DNA of 64,000 nt from Lucifuga dentata (lineage: Eukaryota > Chordata > Actinopteri > Ophidiiformes > Bythitidae): assembly GCA_014773175.1 (NCBI GenBank), contig VXCM01000474.1, positions 253,677-317,676 of the forward strand. The letters are read 5' to 3'. Each line of letters starts with the position of its first letter. Within the stretch, counting starts at the first letter, position 1. The translations under genes and the position numbers were made by a program. A model generated the notes under the pieces. That model did not search any database. It saw only the letters and a program-made list of their open reading frames with translations, and had not been told where the DNA came from. Positions 52,533 to 63,045 of this stretch are shown piece after piece.

Positions 52533-52559
52533 NACTGCCATTGGGCCACAAAAATATGT

Positions 52560-52605
<46 letters not shown>

Positions 52606-55600
52606 TGTGTGTGCTTCATCAACATTCCCAGAGCACGTCAACTTGTTTTCCTTCATCAAATATGCACCCTAACTTTCTATCAAATGTTATAGTTTTGGGT
52701 GGCTCTCCAAATTGTGTTTTGGTCGATCTACTGCACATATTGCAGTTATCAATGTTTGTTCATATTTTCTTCTGACTAAATAATATGAACAGAAGTTTTT
52801 TAGTTCCTTAAATACAGTCTGAAAGTTATAGGTAAAAGCAACAATTGGTCAGTTGAAGAAGTGCAACTTAAGGCACTTCCTCAATCCTGTTTAAGCTTTT
52901 ATCTTCAGTGGTTGCTAGTTGCTTTATATCAAAAAGCCTGATTTCACTGTTAATTAGTTATATAACGTTCAATATTTGTAATGGTTTTGTGCATCTCATT
53001 CTATTGTGCATTATCTACTGTTGTTACATTGGCACAATAGTTGGTCCATGCTGTAAACTGAAGCCAGACATTAAATCTGCAGAATAATTGAATCTTTAAT
53101 CGTTTATCTGGAGGAATTTGTATCGTGTACAGTCCATGGAATGATGTGCACAGTCCCTCTGCACAGGAAGCAAGGTCCTTTTGTCCTTGTGCTGTGTTTG
53201 TTGTTATGGTCAGTATGGCCGTCAGCACGTCTCTACGACAATGTCACAAGAGAAACTCCTGTTGATGTAATCACATAATTCACTTTGCTTTACATACACA
53301 TACGTAGAGTTTGAAAGTTAAGGTTATTACGTACAAAGTTACTTTTTAAAACCCTTTTTAGAGTAAGTTTAAGGTGTTTATAAGCACGATAGATGTTAAG
53401 CTGTAACTGAATACACAGGGAAACATAATTTTCCCCCCAAAAAAAATTCTGCAAAAGACACAGGATGGTTTACAAAACTACATTAGAGAATTAAGCCAAA
53501 ATATATGAAGAAAATTACTGTGAATTACCCACAGCATATAATTGCTGAATAACAATGAATCTACATAAGATATTCATTCATCATAGGAAGTTATCTATAC
53601 TGTAATAGTCATGACAGTTTGATATATGTTTACGAACTGGGACTCACAGCTGGGATTGTATGAATGAAGGACTGGCTCATACTGCATACTTCTTTCAACT
53701 TTGCATCTTTAGTATTAATGCTATCTGGTTTTATAAATGCTTACTGAGATTTTATTTTTTAAATGAAAAATGGTTGCTGTGCTACTTTACTACTACTGGT
53801 ACCAAGAATTTCACAAGGTGCAATATAATGCGGTTCATATTCAGGTTCAAGTTCAAGTTATGAGTTTAACTGATCTGTTTCTCACATGATTGTAAACATG
53901 ATAAATTGCATTGTGAGTGTACTGTACATATACTATTTATAGAAAAATATATTACCATAAGTTGTGGGAGAGTAATTACATGATTTGAGCTATCAGAGAA
54001 CTATTTCCCCAGAGACATTTAATTAAATGTAGTACTTGGCGATTCAGTGCATCATGCAACATCTCTGTGTAGATTTCTATACAGTTCTACTGATAAATAA
54101 ACACTGAACTGCAGTCACGTGTGCAGACCAGCAACATGCAGCAAAGCCCACTGTGCTGCAGCTCCCACACTGTGTGTTAAGGTGTTTTGTTGTTTAGTAA
54201 GTGGGGGGTATTTGATTAAAATACTCAGACTGGGGGAGCTGAACTGGAAACTCTTACTTTCCTTGGCAAAGGCAAGGCGCTCTTTAACACACTTTAATCT
54301 CCACCTGTGCCAGTGGAGCTGCTGGCCAGTGCCAAGGTGTGGAACTGTGTTGCAGAGCGTTGTATGCTGAGTGAATCTTCTCTGGATAAATACATTTATT
54401 TATGGATGACTGTGCTGTCTCGCTATTGTCTGCATATTTAATCACTGTCAATTAGTAAAGTACAGCTTGCATTGCAGCCTATTCTTGCAGCTGCAACACA
54501 CAACACTCCTGACATTTTACTGTTGTTCTAATTCTCACTTTTCCATAGCCAACGTTTTAATTAAATTTATGTCATCAGTGCTGATAGTGGGATTCAATGT
54601 CAAATGAGTGGGTCAAAACAAAGCAAGGACAGGCTGCCACTTGTGGGCCTAGGCAGCCTACAGACAGAAGAAGGGGAAATGGAATTCCCATCACATGAAA
54701 GACTCTGAGATATCATATCTGATAGTTATCTCTTTATTGTTGTCTGCCTGGCTTTTTTCTAAAGCACTGTCAGCTGTAATTTCTCATTCTGAGGACTCTT
54801 TCCCAAAACAATACCTTCCTTCTTAACAGCTACACACTGCAATCACAATAGAAAGAACATTTGCAATGTTGCAATGAATTTTTTACAATGAATCTTTTAG
54901 ATGGCCTTCATGGAACATTGTGCTATTGGCGGTTGTTTTTATTAACCACAAAATATGATGCGCCATCAAAAGTCTGAGTTAGATGTGGAAATAAAGTAGG
55001 GGATGTCATTTTAGACTGAAAATCAGTTTCTCCATCTTATTCTAGCACTTTTATCAGACTTTAATAGGCCGGTTTTAATAGAAGACTTTTAATCTCCTTT
55101 CTCCTAAGTATTCATAAAAAATTTCATTATCACCGCCATTTTCTCCATTTCAGACCTTTAATTTTTGCAAATTGTCCATTAGCTACATCTCCCAGACTCT
55201 TCAATCTTGTCTATTACCAAGCACAACTGACCTGAGTGAAATCAGCTGCAGATATCATGGATATAGGAGCAATATCATCATGTGTGCATTTACAACTTTA
55301 TGGTTATGTGCCATATATGAAAAACTTGGAATCTGTTACTTACTGAACACAGCGGACAGCACAGGAGGAGTTAATTCAGTGCTTTTATTGTAATGATGGA
55401 AGCTGAAGTAAAAATTCACTCATGTACCTCAATCAGGACTAAACCCTTTAATATGTGATTTTTGGCTTTATAGCGAAAGTGCAAACAGAAAAGCAAATAA
55501 AATAATAAGGGAGGAGATGCAGCTCGTCTTTGCTGTCTCTCCAATATTATGGAATATTTTATTCTGACCAATAATGTGGAATAGCTGGATGACTAGACCT

Positions 55601-55867
55601 GTTGTTCAGTCATTAAACAGGGAAAACCCACCGGAGCTCTCCAGGGTCCTGAAGTGCTTCTGAAGGTGGGCGCTGCATTCAGCATGTAAACCCTCTCTTC
55701 ATGACAGAAACTTGAAGCCACAAACCACCCAAAACAACCAGAAACAAAGCAGGCTCACCTTCCACCTCATCCTCAGGCAGGGTAACAGGGGCCCGATACG
55801 AGAGGACATCTGGAATAGTGCAAAGCCCCTTGTACATGAACCTGGTGGTCACAGCGCGCACTGGCAT
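40463..55867 (-). CDS. cabp7: CABP7, calcium-binding protein 7 (calneuron II), tail-anchored
   Basis: Neuronal EF-hand protein anchored in Golgi/secretory membranes; the family inhibits PI4KB and regulates vesicle traffic. Five coding exons on the minus strand: 55867-55759, 41778-41635, 41551-41439, 40826-40679, 40590-40463 (TGA); 642 nt, 213 aa (human 215), phases closing. Exon 1: MPVRAVTTRFMYKGLCTIPD, then LPEDEVE. Exons 2 and 3 carry two intact EF-hand loops, DRDGNGFISKQE and DTDGDGQVGFEE; exon 4 reads CDMQKLTVDELKRLLYDTFRD; the degenerate C-terminal EF region lacks acidic loops, as in the family. Exon 5 ends in a hydrophobic anchor, SLICAFAIAFIISVMLIAAN, then QMLRRGMK. Intron 1 is about 14 kb; intron 2 is only 83 bp. 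Tail to tail with zmat5, as in human 22q12. Confidence 0.95.
41391..41433. repeat. (GAT)n microsatellite next to the cabp7 exon 3 donor
   Basis: Fourteen gat units ending five bases before the gt (minus strand) of the exon 3 donor at 41438. On the transcribed strand it reads (ATC)n just inside intron 3. Confidence 0.97.
42207..42333. other. Assembly join with perfect 63-bp duplication
   Basis: 42207-42269 and 42271-42333 are identical (T10-G-T10 then aaaatagttttcagtatgat...gtggctgac) and are separated only by the single N at 42270. This is the expected pattern when overlapping contig ends are placed side by side instead of merged. Confidence 0.9.
42660..43031 (-). pseudogene. Processed pseudogene fragment of an hnRNP A/B-type RNA-binding protein
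   Basis: A 100-codon open frame on the minus strand reads ...ARSSVINGTTVQLKRDV..., VKNIFVSGLKGGTEEEVL, KGICFVLFTDHDLADKS. This follows the order of the hnRNP A/B inter-RRM linker and RRM2 (VxPKRAV, KKIFVGGIKEDTEE, KKRGFAFVTFDDHDxVDK). After a frameshift near 42740 the next frame continues VSVNKALTKQEMQDLNQSG, matching the end of RRM2 (RKALSxQEMQ), closest to hnRNP A2/B1. RRM1 and the glycine-rich tail are missing, the RNP motifs are degraded and no intron interrupts it. So it is a truncated, decayed retrocopy inside cabp7 intron 1, antisense to no known gene and co-oriented with cabp7. Confidence 0.72.
43575..43905. repeat. G/A-rich minisatellite (gagatgagac / agatgagacca motifs)
   Basis: About 330 bp of tandem 5- and 10-bp variants of gatga, gagat and gagac with interspersed aagac and cagat. 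It leaves the minus strand open in several frames, giving Ser/Leu/His/Ile-rich ORFs that are not genes. Confidence 0.93.
48022..48146. other. Assembly join with perfect 62-bp duplication
   Basis: 48022-48083 and 48085-48146 are identical (atagattttatacttttgcc ... ccctttg) and flank the single N at 48084. Confidence 0.9.
51068..51107. repeat. Perfect 18-bp inverted repeat (hairpin)
   Basis: Arms gtaaattacttacataaa and tttatgtaagtaatttac, exact reverse complements, separated by the 4-nt loop ttac. Lies in cabp7 intron 1 in AT-rich DNA; no flanking transposon termini recognised. Confidence 0.95.
52467..52612. other. Assembly join with duplicated flank inside a (TG)n microsatellite
   Basis: actgccattgggccacaaaa...tcttttg followed by (TG)n occurs at 52467-52532 and again from 52534, separated by the N at 52533. 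The true locus probably has one unique flank and one TG tract of uncertain length. Confidence 0.88.
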
Positions 55868-56674
55868 TTCTGCGAGGGAAAAGCAACAACCGTGTGGCGA
55901 TCTTCATATAGCCAGACTCTCCGGAGTTTTGAGACAGACCCTTTGCTACAGTCCTTGGTTATTAAAAATAAAAAATCAAGCAAATCAAATAGAACACAAC
56001 GTCCGCAAAGTTCAGCTCTGGTTCTGCTTTGGATGCTTTCAATATGCAAGAATTTGGGTAAAATCCCATTGGAGTGTGAATCGGCTTTGGGTTCAAAGCG
56101 TTGCCTGTTGCAGCCTCATGGTACAAGCAAGATGATGTAGATCTCAGACATAATAAACTATGTCTTCTTGATATATCAAACTTTTACTTCATCAGCACAT
56201 GCTAAGCATCGCTAACCTATTTGTTTTTGCATTACTGCCTTAAATGATTATTCAGATATAAATAAACTCATGAATACTGGCATGTTGTGATCAAAGAGAT
56301 TAACAGGCTAAATTCTCATACATCCATACACGCCGCATTTCAGTATTTCAAATGATAAAAAAAAAAAAAAGNAAAAAAAAAAAAAAGAAAAAAAAAAGAA
56401 TTAATTTAAAAATCGTTGATTATTTTACTGATTCCTACAAGGCGTGTTATTTATCAAACAATCTATTCCAGAAACAGTCTTTTGTCTCACTTTTCTTTCC
56501 CGTTTCGGCATCTTCTCAAAAAAGACAGAACCGATGGGACTATAAAAAGCAGCAGCGGCGGAATGATTTTATCCATTTAACGAGGTATAAACACAATCCC
56601 ATGACATGCTTTTTCCTGGGGAATCCTGGGTGAGTCCCTCCTCAACAGATACTGAGACGCTGTGTGAGGCTGCG

Positions 56675-56720
<46 letters not shown>

Positions 56721-57150
56721 GACACACGCCTGCCGTGCGTCTCCTCCGCCACACCTCTATCATGGCACAGTCTTGACCATTTCCAAATTGTTTTGCATAA
56801 TGTGATTATCTTCATTTTCATTTTCAGCATTTTACTGCAGTAGTCTGCATGTTAAATATTCATGCAGGTCAAAATAAAATGACAAATAATAACGATCAAT
56901 AGACTTAGAAAGCAGCAGTGAGCGAGGGCTATGAGACCTCTTAATTATCTTATTCTTATAAATAATAAGAAATTTCTTATTTATAAACATGGCCATGATC
57001 CATTAAGAGGTTCTCAAGTCAAATTAAATAACAGTCAGTCAGATGGTCTAGTAAGGAGAGTACCATGCAAGAATGAGTCAACTAAAATATCTGCAAGTTG
57101 ATTTATGGTAATTTTTCCATTTTCCCTGTCCAAGGTTAGCAGGGGCATGG
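55868..57150. other. cabp7 upstream region with (CT)n tract
   Basis: Contains the 5' UTR and promoter of cabp7 (transcribed leftward); no TSS can be fixed. Notable: a poly-A join at 56372, a plus-strand tataaaaagcagcagcggcgg at about 56541, a (CT)n tract at 56678-56716 (GA on the cabp7 sense strand), and an 18-bp palindrome aataagaaatttcttatt near 56965-56985. No ORF with recognisable homology. Confidence 0.45.
56678..56716. repeat. (CT)n microsatellite upstream of cabp7
   Basis: About 19 ct units, roughly 0.8 kb upstream of the cabp7 start codon; reads (GA)n on the cabp7 sense strand. Confidence 0.97.
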
Positions 57151-57194
57151 AAGGAGTCCATGGATGGGGGGGGATGGTGGAGGGATAGGGGCTT

Positions 57195-57780
57195 GTACGA
57201 CTCAAGTTTGCAAAAGACCACCTGGATGTTCCACAAGACTTCGGGGACAATGTTCTGTGGACAGATGAGCCAGAAGTTGAGTATGTTTTGGCATGAGGCA
57301 GTGGAGACACCAATGCCAAATCCTCGTACCAAATTTAAATCATGGCAGTGGGAACATCATGATTTCCTGCTTTGCTGCCAAAGGACATGGACAGCTTACA
57401 GTCATTGATTACAATATGAATTCCAAATTTTATCAAGATATTTTACAGAAGAATATCAGAGTTGTGGTCTATCACCTGATGCTGGATAATGCAATAAGAC
57501 AATAACCCAAAACACACAAGTCAATCAACAACAGAAGGGTCTACAAATAAGGAAATTTAATTTGTATTTAGAATGCCCAAGTCAGAGTCCCAACCATAAC
57601 CCAACAGAAGTGCTGTGGAATGATCCAAACAATGCAAGAAATCCCAGAAATGTTGACTAGCTGAAACAGTTTTGTAGGAAGGGAACATCTAAAGTTCCTT
57701 CTCACTGTTGTGCAAGTCTGATCGATAGCTACAGGAAACATTTGGTTGAAGTAATTGCTATTTATACACCATTCTTTTGG
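57195..57780 (+). mobile_element. Degraded Tc1/mariner transposase, catalytic-domain half
   Basis: Plus-strand fragments in several frames follow a Tc1 transposase in order: KDHLDVPQDFGDNVLWTDEP (DDE first-Asp region), HGSGNIMISCFAAKGHGQL, VIDYNMNSKFYQDILQKN, QDNNPKHTSQS (second-Asp region), PKSESQP (Pro-rich motif before the third residue), EVLWND, and SYRKHLVEVIA at the C-terminus. Frameshifts and stops break it throughout, and the N-terminal DNA-binding half and both inverted repeats were not found. It is an old inactive copy. Confidence 0.88.
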
Positions 57781-60700
57781 AGATTATCATTGAACAGAAT
57801 GATCTCTGACTCATTGTCAGGGAGTTGGATGTGACAAAACAGAAAACAAAACACCTCGTTACTCAGTTCGCAAAACAAGAAGGCAAATATATTCATTTTG
57901 TTTTTATAAAAGCCTGTGATGGCTGATGAAATTGGAAGCTTTAGTATGTAGGAGGTGCTGCGGTGTTAAAAAAATAATTGCTTAAAAGTGAAATTAAAAT
58001 TGAGTCATAAGGAATCTCTTTCTTCAAAACAAGGAAGCCCCCACAGGAGGTCAGACAGAACAGCTATCTAATCAAAACCCAAACAAAACAGCACCCCCTC
58101 CCCCCTTTTTTCTCCCCTTGTTCAAAGCCAAGTCCAGATGAATCACTGAAATGTTATTGATGATCAGTATGACCATCCAAATAAACAAGGTTCATCCTCA
58201 TAAAAGCCAAACATGACTCATTGAGGATGGCTGCATTTTGACGCGTTATCTTTCTAGCTCAGCTCACCCAGAATAAGTGTGCTATGCTCAGAGAGCCGCA
58301 TGGTTCTGCTGGTCGGTTTTTAAAGGATTTTGTGGACTGACAGGTCTATTCCCCTCTGAATGTGAAGGGATTGTCTCTGTCTGCTGCACCTGAGCCTCCT
58401 TCTGGCTCTGGGCTCATACAAGCCAACTTCTTAAAACCTGAACACCAGGCTTTGCTCTCATCAACAACATGGAGGATATGTGATGGCTTAGATTGATTCT
58501 GAGAGTTTGATAATTTTCACACAGACGTCAAAGGAATGGAGCCCTGTGGTCAATAGTGTTTCTATTTAGATAGTAACAATTATTGTAGAGGTAAACGATA
58601 CAGTTTCATATGGTCATTATGGTACATAATGCAATAAATAAATAAATTAATAAATAAAAATTCTCAGCCTAAAATATATATGGAAAGCTTTTAGACACTG
58701 AGAAGCAGGACAGGTATGCCTTCTCAAAATGAAATGAGTTCTCTGCTAAAGTTTCAGTAGCATATTTGCTGCAAAAGCACAAATAGTTACTCAGTTTTCC
58801 ATTTTTATTGGTAAGGTTGGTGTGTTTGGGCAACAAGCTTTCATCAGAAGAGAGCCATCAGGCCTCTTTTTAAAGCTAATTGTTAATCTTCCACAGGTGT
58901 GTCAAGGAGGTACCAATTAAGCCTTTCACAGGCATGTTTCACAGAAAAAATGAAATATTTAGCTTTGATTTTTTTTAAACCAACAAACAGATTAACAACA
59001 GGTTGACACGTCCAAAACAAAGTTTTAAAGAACTGTTAATTCTGATTGAAAAGATAGATTCAAGGTTGGATATAACTCAATATGAAAATCCTCAACAGAA
59101 TCAAAAACAAGAAACAAAAAATACTTTTTTCCAAACAGAAATTGAGCCCAAAATTCAAAAGACAATATTTAACTGAAAAGTCATTTAATCCCCAGTGGTT
59201 TTAAAATTTCTTTTCAATTGGTCAATCGACAACATTCCTCTTTTGATTAAACATTCCATTAGCACTTTGGTGGACAATACTTGTTTTAGCTTTTAAAAAG
59301 TTCATAGTTGCATGTAGAAAATTGGATTAAAGTTTCAATAAACTCTTTTTATCTCATAACCCCATAATGATGACCAGGAGCTGTTTTATTAACTTTAAAA
59401 TCTGACACAAATGTTTGAAGAAGTGTTAATTCAACAGTGAAAAATTTCAGAGAAGCCAGGTATTCTCGTCTATTCATGCCCGCTTTTTGTTTATGCTCAA
59501 CCCAATTCTGGACTGCATCTGAATAAAGATGAAATTAGCGATATTACGATATAACGCTTAAATTTCCCTTTTGGGTCTTATTGTATCTCTTATTATTTAT
59601 AAGCACAGATTATAGATAGCTTTACATCCCCATTAACTGTGTGAATCTCCATTTTGTTTTTAGATATTTTCACTTTGAGAAGCCTTAACCCAGTACAAGT
59701 CGATTTCCCTGACTTTGCACATCTCTCTCTACAGCAACATACAGCTGTTTTCACGTTATGCTTTTGTTGGTTATGTAAAATTACTTCTCTATTAAACTCT
59801 CTTCAACAAATTCATAAAGCATTTATCAGATACGTATATAAAGACAGAAGAGGCAAATTGTCTTAGAGTAACATTACAAAAACAAAATGCATCACAAAAA
59901 TTTTATAAATTAAAGTAAAAAGTTCAAATAAATCAAGACTGGTGTTTGCAGTACGTGGATGCTGAGCCAAGAAGACTCCTGGAAAGTTTTTGGAAACTGT
60001 CCAGTAATTCTCAAAGTCATGACATATATCTTCTGAGAGGACAGTGAGAATCATTTATTGCTCTGGATGATCCCATTGTCTGCTCACAACTACCTAGGAG
60101 GCTCTATTGTGGGTCTATTTGTCCCTGAGTGAAAATTATACAGCAAACTGCATGTCTGTTTGAGTGCAAGAAATCTGATTATTATGCCAGACTAGATACT
60201 TTGCTTTGCTGCGAATATATATTATACCCAAGTACCTGCACAATGGTCCCATGTTCTATGATGATAATAATGCAAACTGCTAAACACCCACAAGAAAAGT
60301 TCTGGAGCACAGAAAGTAAATAGATTTACACACACCTTGTTCCTAAGAAAAATGGAATGTTTTCTTTTGATGAATGGTTCAGTATTCCACAACACTTAGT
60401 TCATGATGGGAGTGAAAGCAGGAGGAGAAGACCTGAATCTGTTCTGAAAGCAGAATGACCTTGCTTATTTTGCGTTCCTGTTACTTTATTCATTTCTTGA
60501 GAAAGTGCTGACATGTCTACCTAGCACCTTATAATGAGATTCATGTTTATCTTAAAGAAACATGGGTCATTTTTAAAATAAACAAAGTGGAAAAGCATTT
60601 GCCCTGCATGGAAAATGTAATTTTTAAAACCAACAGTGCAGAAAGAAGTTCCAAATATCATCAATGGCATCTACATCAAAACAGCTCACCATCACACATT

Positions 60701-61274
60701 CAGCTGGGATTATTGATTGCTTTTATAATTGACTAAAGAACCTTCAGTTTCAGAAACGATGAGGTCGCCACGCAGACAGATTTTATGTGATCAGAATGGT
60801 AAAAGTTCACACACACTCTCTCTCTCACACACACATGCACAGCTATTGGTTTTTCTTTGCCTTTTTATGTGTTTTATGTGCACTATTTTGTGACTTGATA
60901 ATACTTTTCATGGCTGGATTTATGGTTCTTTCTTAGGGATAATATCTGTCATTTGGGCTTTGAACCAAAACTCAAAACCATATGGGTACTAAAATTAAAG
61001 GGCTTTGAATAATCACTTTGCATAATTGCTATGGTTCATTTATGACATTTATGATTAGGATCTAACACATGGGAGTATTTATACCTTATTTCCATAAATT
61101 GTGTATTGCTAATCAAATATTATTCCTCATTTCAATATAGTGTATAAACAGATATGAAGTAATGTAATTATTTTGTAAAAGGTTTAAGTGCAGGAAACAT
61201 GAATCATTATGTGTGTATTCTCATGTGTGTGTACTGTATAGTTCTGTGCATACGGATGTTTATGAGTTTGTGTA
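57781..61274. other. Gene-poor flank upstream of cabp7
   Basis: No exon recognised. Mostly AT-rich with scattered simple repeats ((CA)/(CT) at 60811-60836). Two stretches have more even composition than their surroundings (about 58200-58500 and 60640-60770) and could be conserved non-coding DNA, but nothing in a single sequence proves that. Confidence 0.4.
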
Positions 61275-61615
61275 CACTAGCGTTCAAAAGTTTGTAATCA
61301 CTTAAGGCATTTTCATGTTTTACATGGAAATTGATTCTTTCATTCACCACTATGGCATTAAATGTATTTAAATATATAGCCAAGACATTAATAATGTTGC
61401 AAATAGCTATTACTGCTGGAAATGACTGATTTATAATTATTTATTTAAAACTGCAAAGCTCCATTTTTAACAGCCATTACTCTAGTGCCCCAGTGATAAA
61501 CTCATTAAGCATCCTGGAGTTGTCTTTTCACCGTTGCAGATGACACTGGTATTTGTCATGTACTATTCAAAGAAGTAGGCAGCTGAAGACATGGAAAGGC
61601 ATCTGTTTTTAGTGT
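61275..61615. mobile_element. Internally deleted Tc1-like element (second family)
   Basis: Begins after a TA dinucleotide (61273-61274) with cactagcgttcaaaagtttg, the terminal wording of a widespread fish Tc1-like element (consensus as I recall it: cactaccgttcaaaagtttg). The sub-terminal region continues with acattaataatgttgcaaat and gctggaaatgactgattt. After about 230 bp it jumps to a block, gtactattcaaagaagtagg then cagctgaagac, that normally lies inside the transposase part on the opposite strand. The rest is missing. Confidence 0.65.
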
Positions 61616-63009
61616 ATATGTCTGTTTTTTTTTTTTTTTTTTNTTTTTTTTTTTTTTTTTAATGTGTATACGAGTTTATGATGCGTACAGATTCTCCAGT
61701 AGAGAGAGTATTTCTCCATTGTGCTGAAAATGTTCCCTGCATTTTTAATTCATATCACAATAAGGTTCTGAAGTTCTATATGCTCCTTCAGTGAAATCAT
61801 TTTGGTGGCCATCTTCATCATTGTTATACTTCCACTGTCCTCCTGTCTCCGTCTCCTCCTCTGACTGCCCTGTCACCATCCTCTTCACCATCCTGCTCTG
61901 TACTGCAGTTGTAATTGGCAATTAGACAATTGGAGTACAACACCATCTGTAATTCATAGTGATTCATGAATATTTGATGATAAGATGCTTTATGGTAATT
62001 TATATTCACCTTGAGTACCTCCTCTGGCTCCCGTCAACTTTCCTGCCACTAATTTGTCCTTGTTCAGGTCAGATAGTGTCATGTTTCAGGGTATAATACT
62101 CATACTCCTTTAAGAAGGGCTATGGTGTCATCATCATGTAGAAATTTTCAATTCAAATATTTGATGAAAAGATTCATTTTTGGATTAATTTTATGCTATA
62201 TTTAATGAGCCTAACTGCAATATACTCTGCTAAAAAAAAGTAAACTTATTTGACAAAAAAGACAGATGTTTGGGTGGTGTGTAACCTGCTTTCGGTGATA
62301 ATATTCTCAGCTCAAGTTTGTGATAACAGATTATGATGGATTCTCTAAATTACCTGTTGCTGTGGCAGATGGCATGCTTTGTCATTAACAGCAATCCTGA
62401 AAATTCCCTGGCAGCCAGATGAAATATTCATCATGAATCTTCACGACCAATAGAGATGTAATTCATTTCTTCTTGCACCCTGTGAAGACCAAATGAGGAG
62501 CAGAAGAGCACCTAAGAATTGTTATTGAACTTTTACATCATCACGTTTTCAAGTGATGTATTAAAAGATAATGAGGACATCAGTTCCTGCACCCATATGA
62601 ATTTCTGTGACTGCTGGGGCAAAGGGACTGAGTAGGTTGCACGAGAATCTGATTGGCTACCACAGGAGCAACCCCCTAAATCCTGAGTAATAATTGGCTG
62701 ATGGCCATGTTTGTGACAAGACTATAGAAATGCTATTCTCATTTCATAATTTTGCTCCTTATATTACACTCTGTGGAGCAATGAGAGGACTAAACTGTGG
62801 AGTGTAATCAACAGTCTGAGCAAATCTTACTGATCTCTGGTAAAATTGTCTGGAGAAAACTATCCATGAGTCATTTCAAGATTGTGAGATTTTATAACAT
62901 TTTTTATATACTGTATGGAAATCTAGGCTTGTAAAAAATAAAAAAACAAGTATCAGTTGCAATCATATTCTATGGTTTCTACAGCTGTACAAAATTATCA
63001 CAAAATGCA

Positions 63010-63045
<36 letters not shown>

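Larger units (their letters stand above)
41779..55758 (-). other. cabp7: cabp7 intron 1 (about 14 kb)
   Basis: No coding exon of another gene was recognised in it. It contains three assembly-duplication artefacts (around 42270, 48084, 52533) plus N joins at 48689 and 50053, an hnRNP A/B-like processed pseudogene (about 42660-43031), a G/A-rich minisatellite (43575-43905), and an 18-bp perfect hairpin (51068-51107). The rest is AT-rich with only short, unsupported ORFs. Confidence 0.8.

Noticed and set aside
52407..52775. Cys/Val- and Thr/His-rich ORFs with an X
   Set aside because: Translation of a TG microsatellite across an assembly join.
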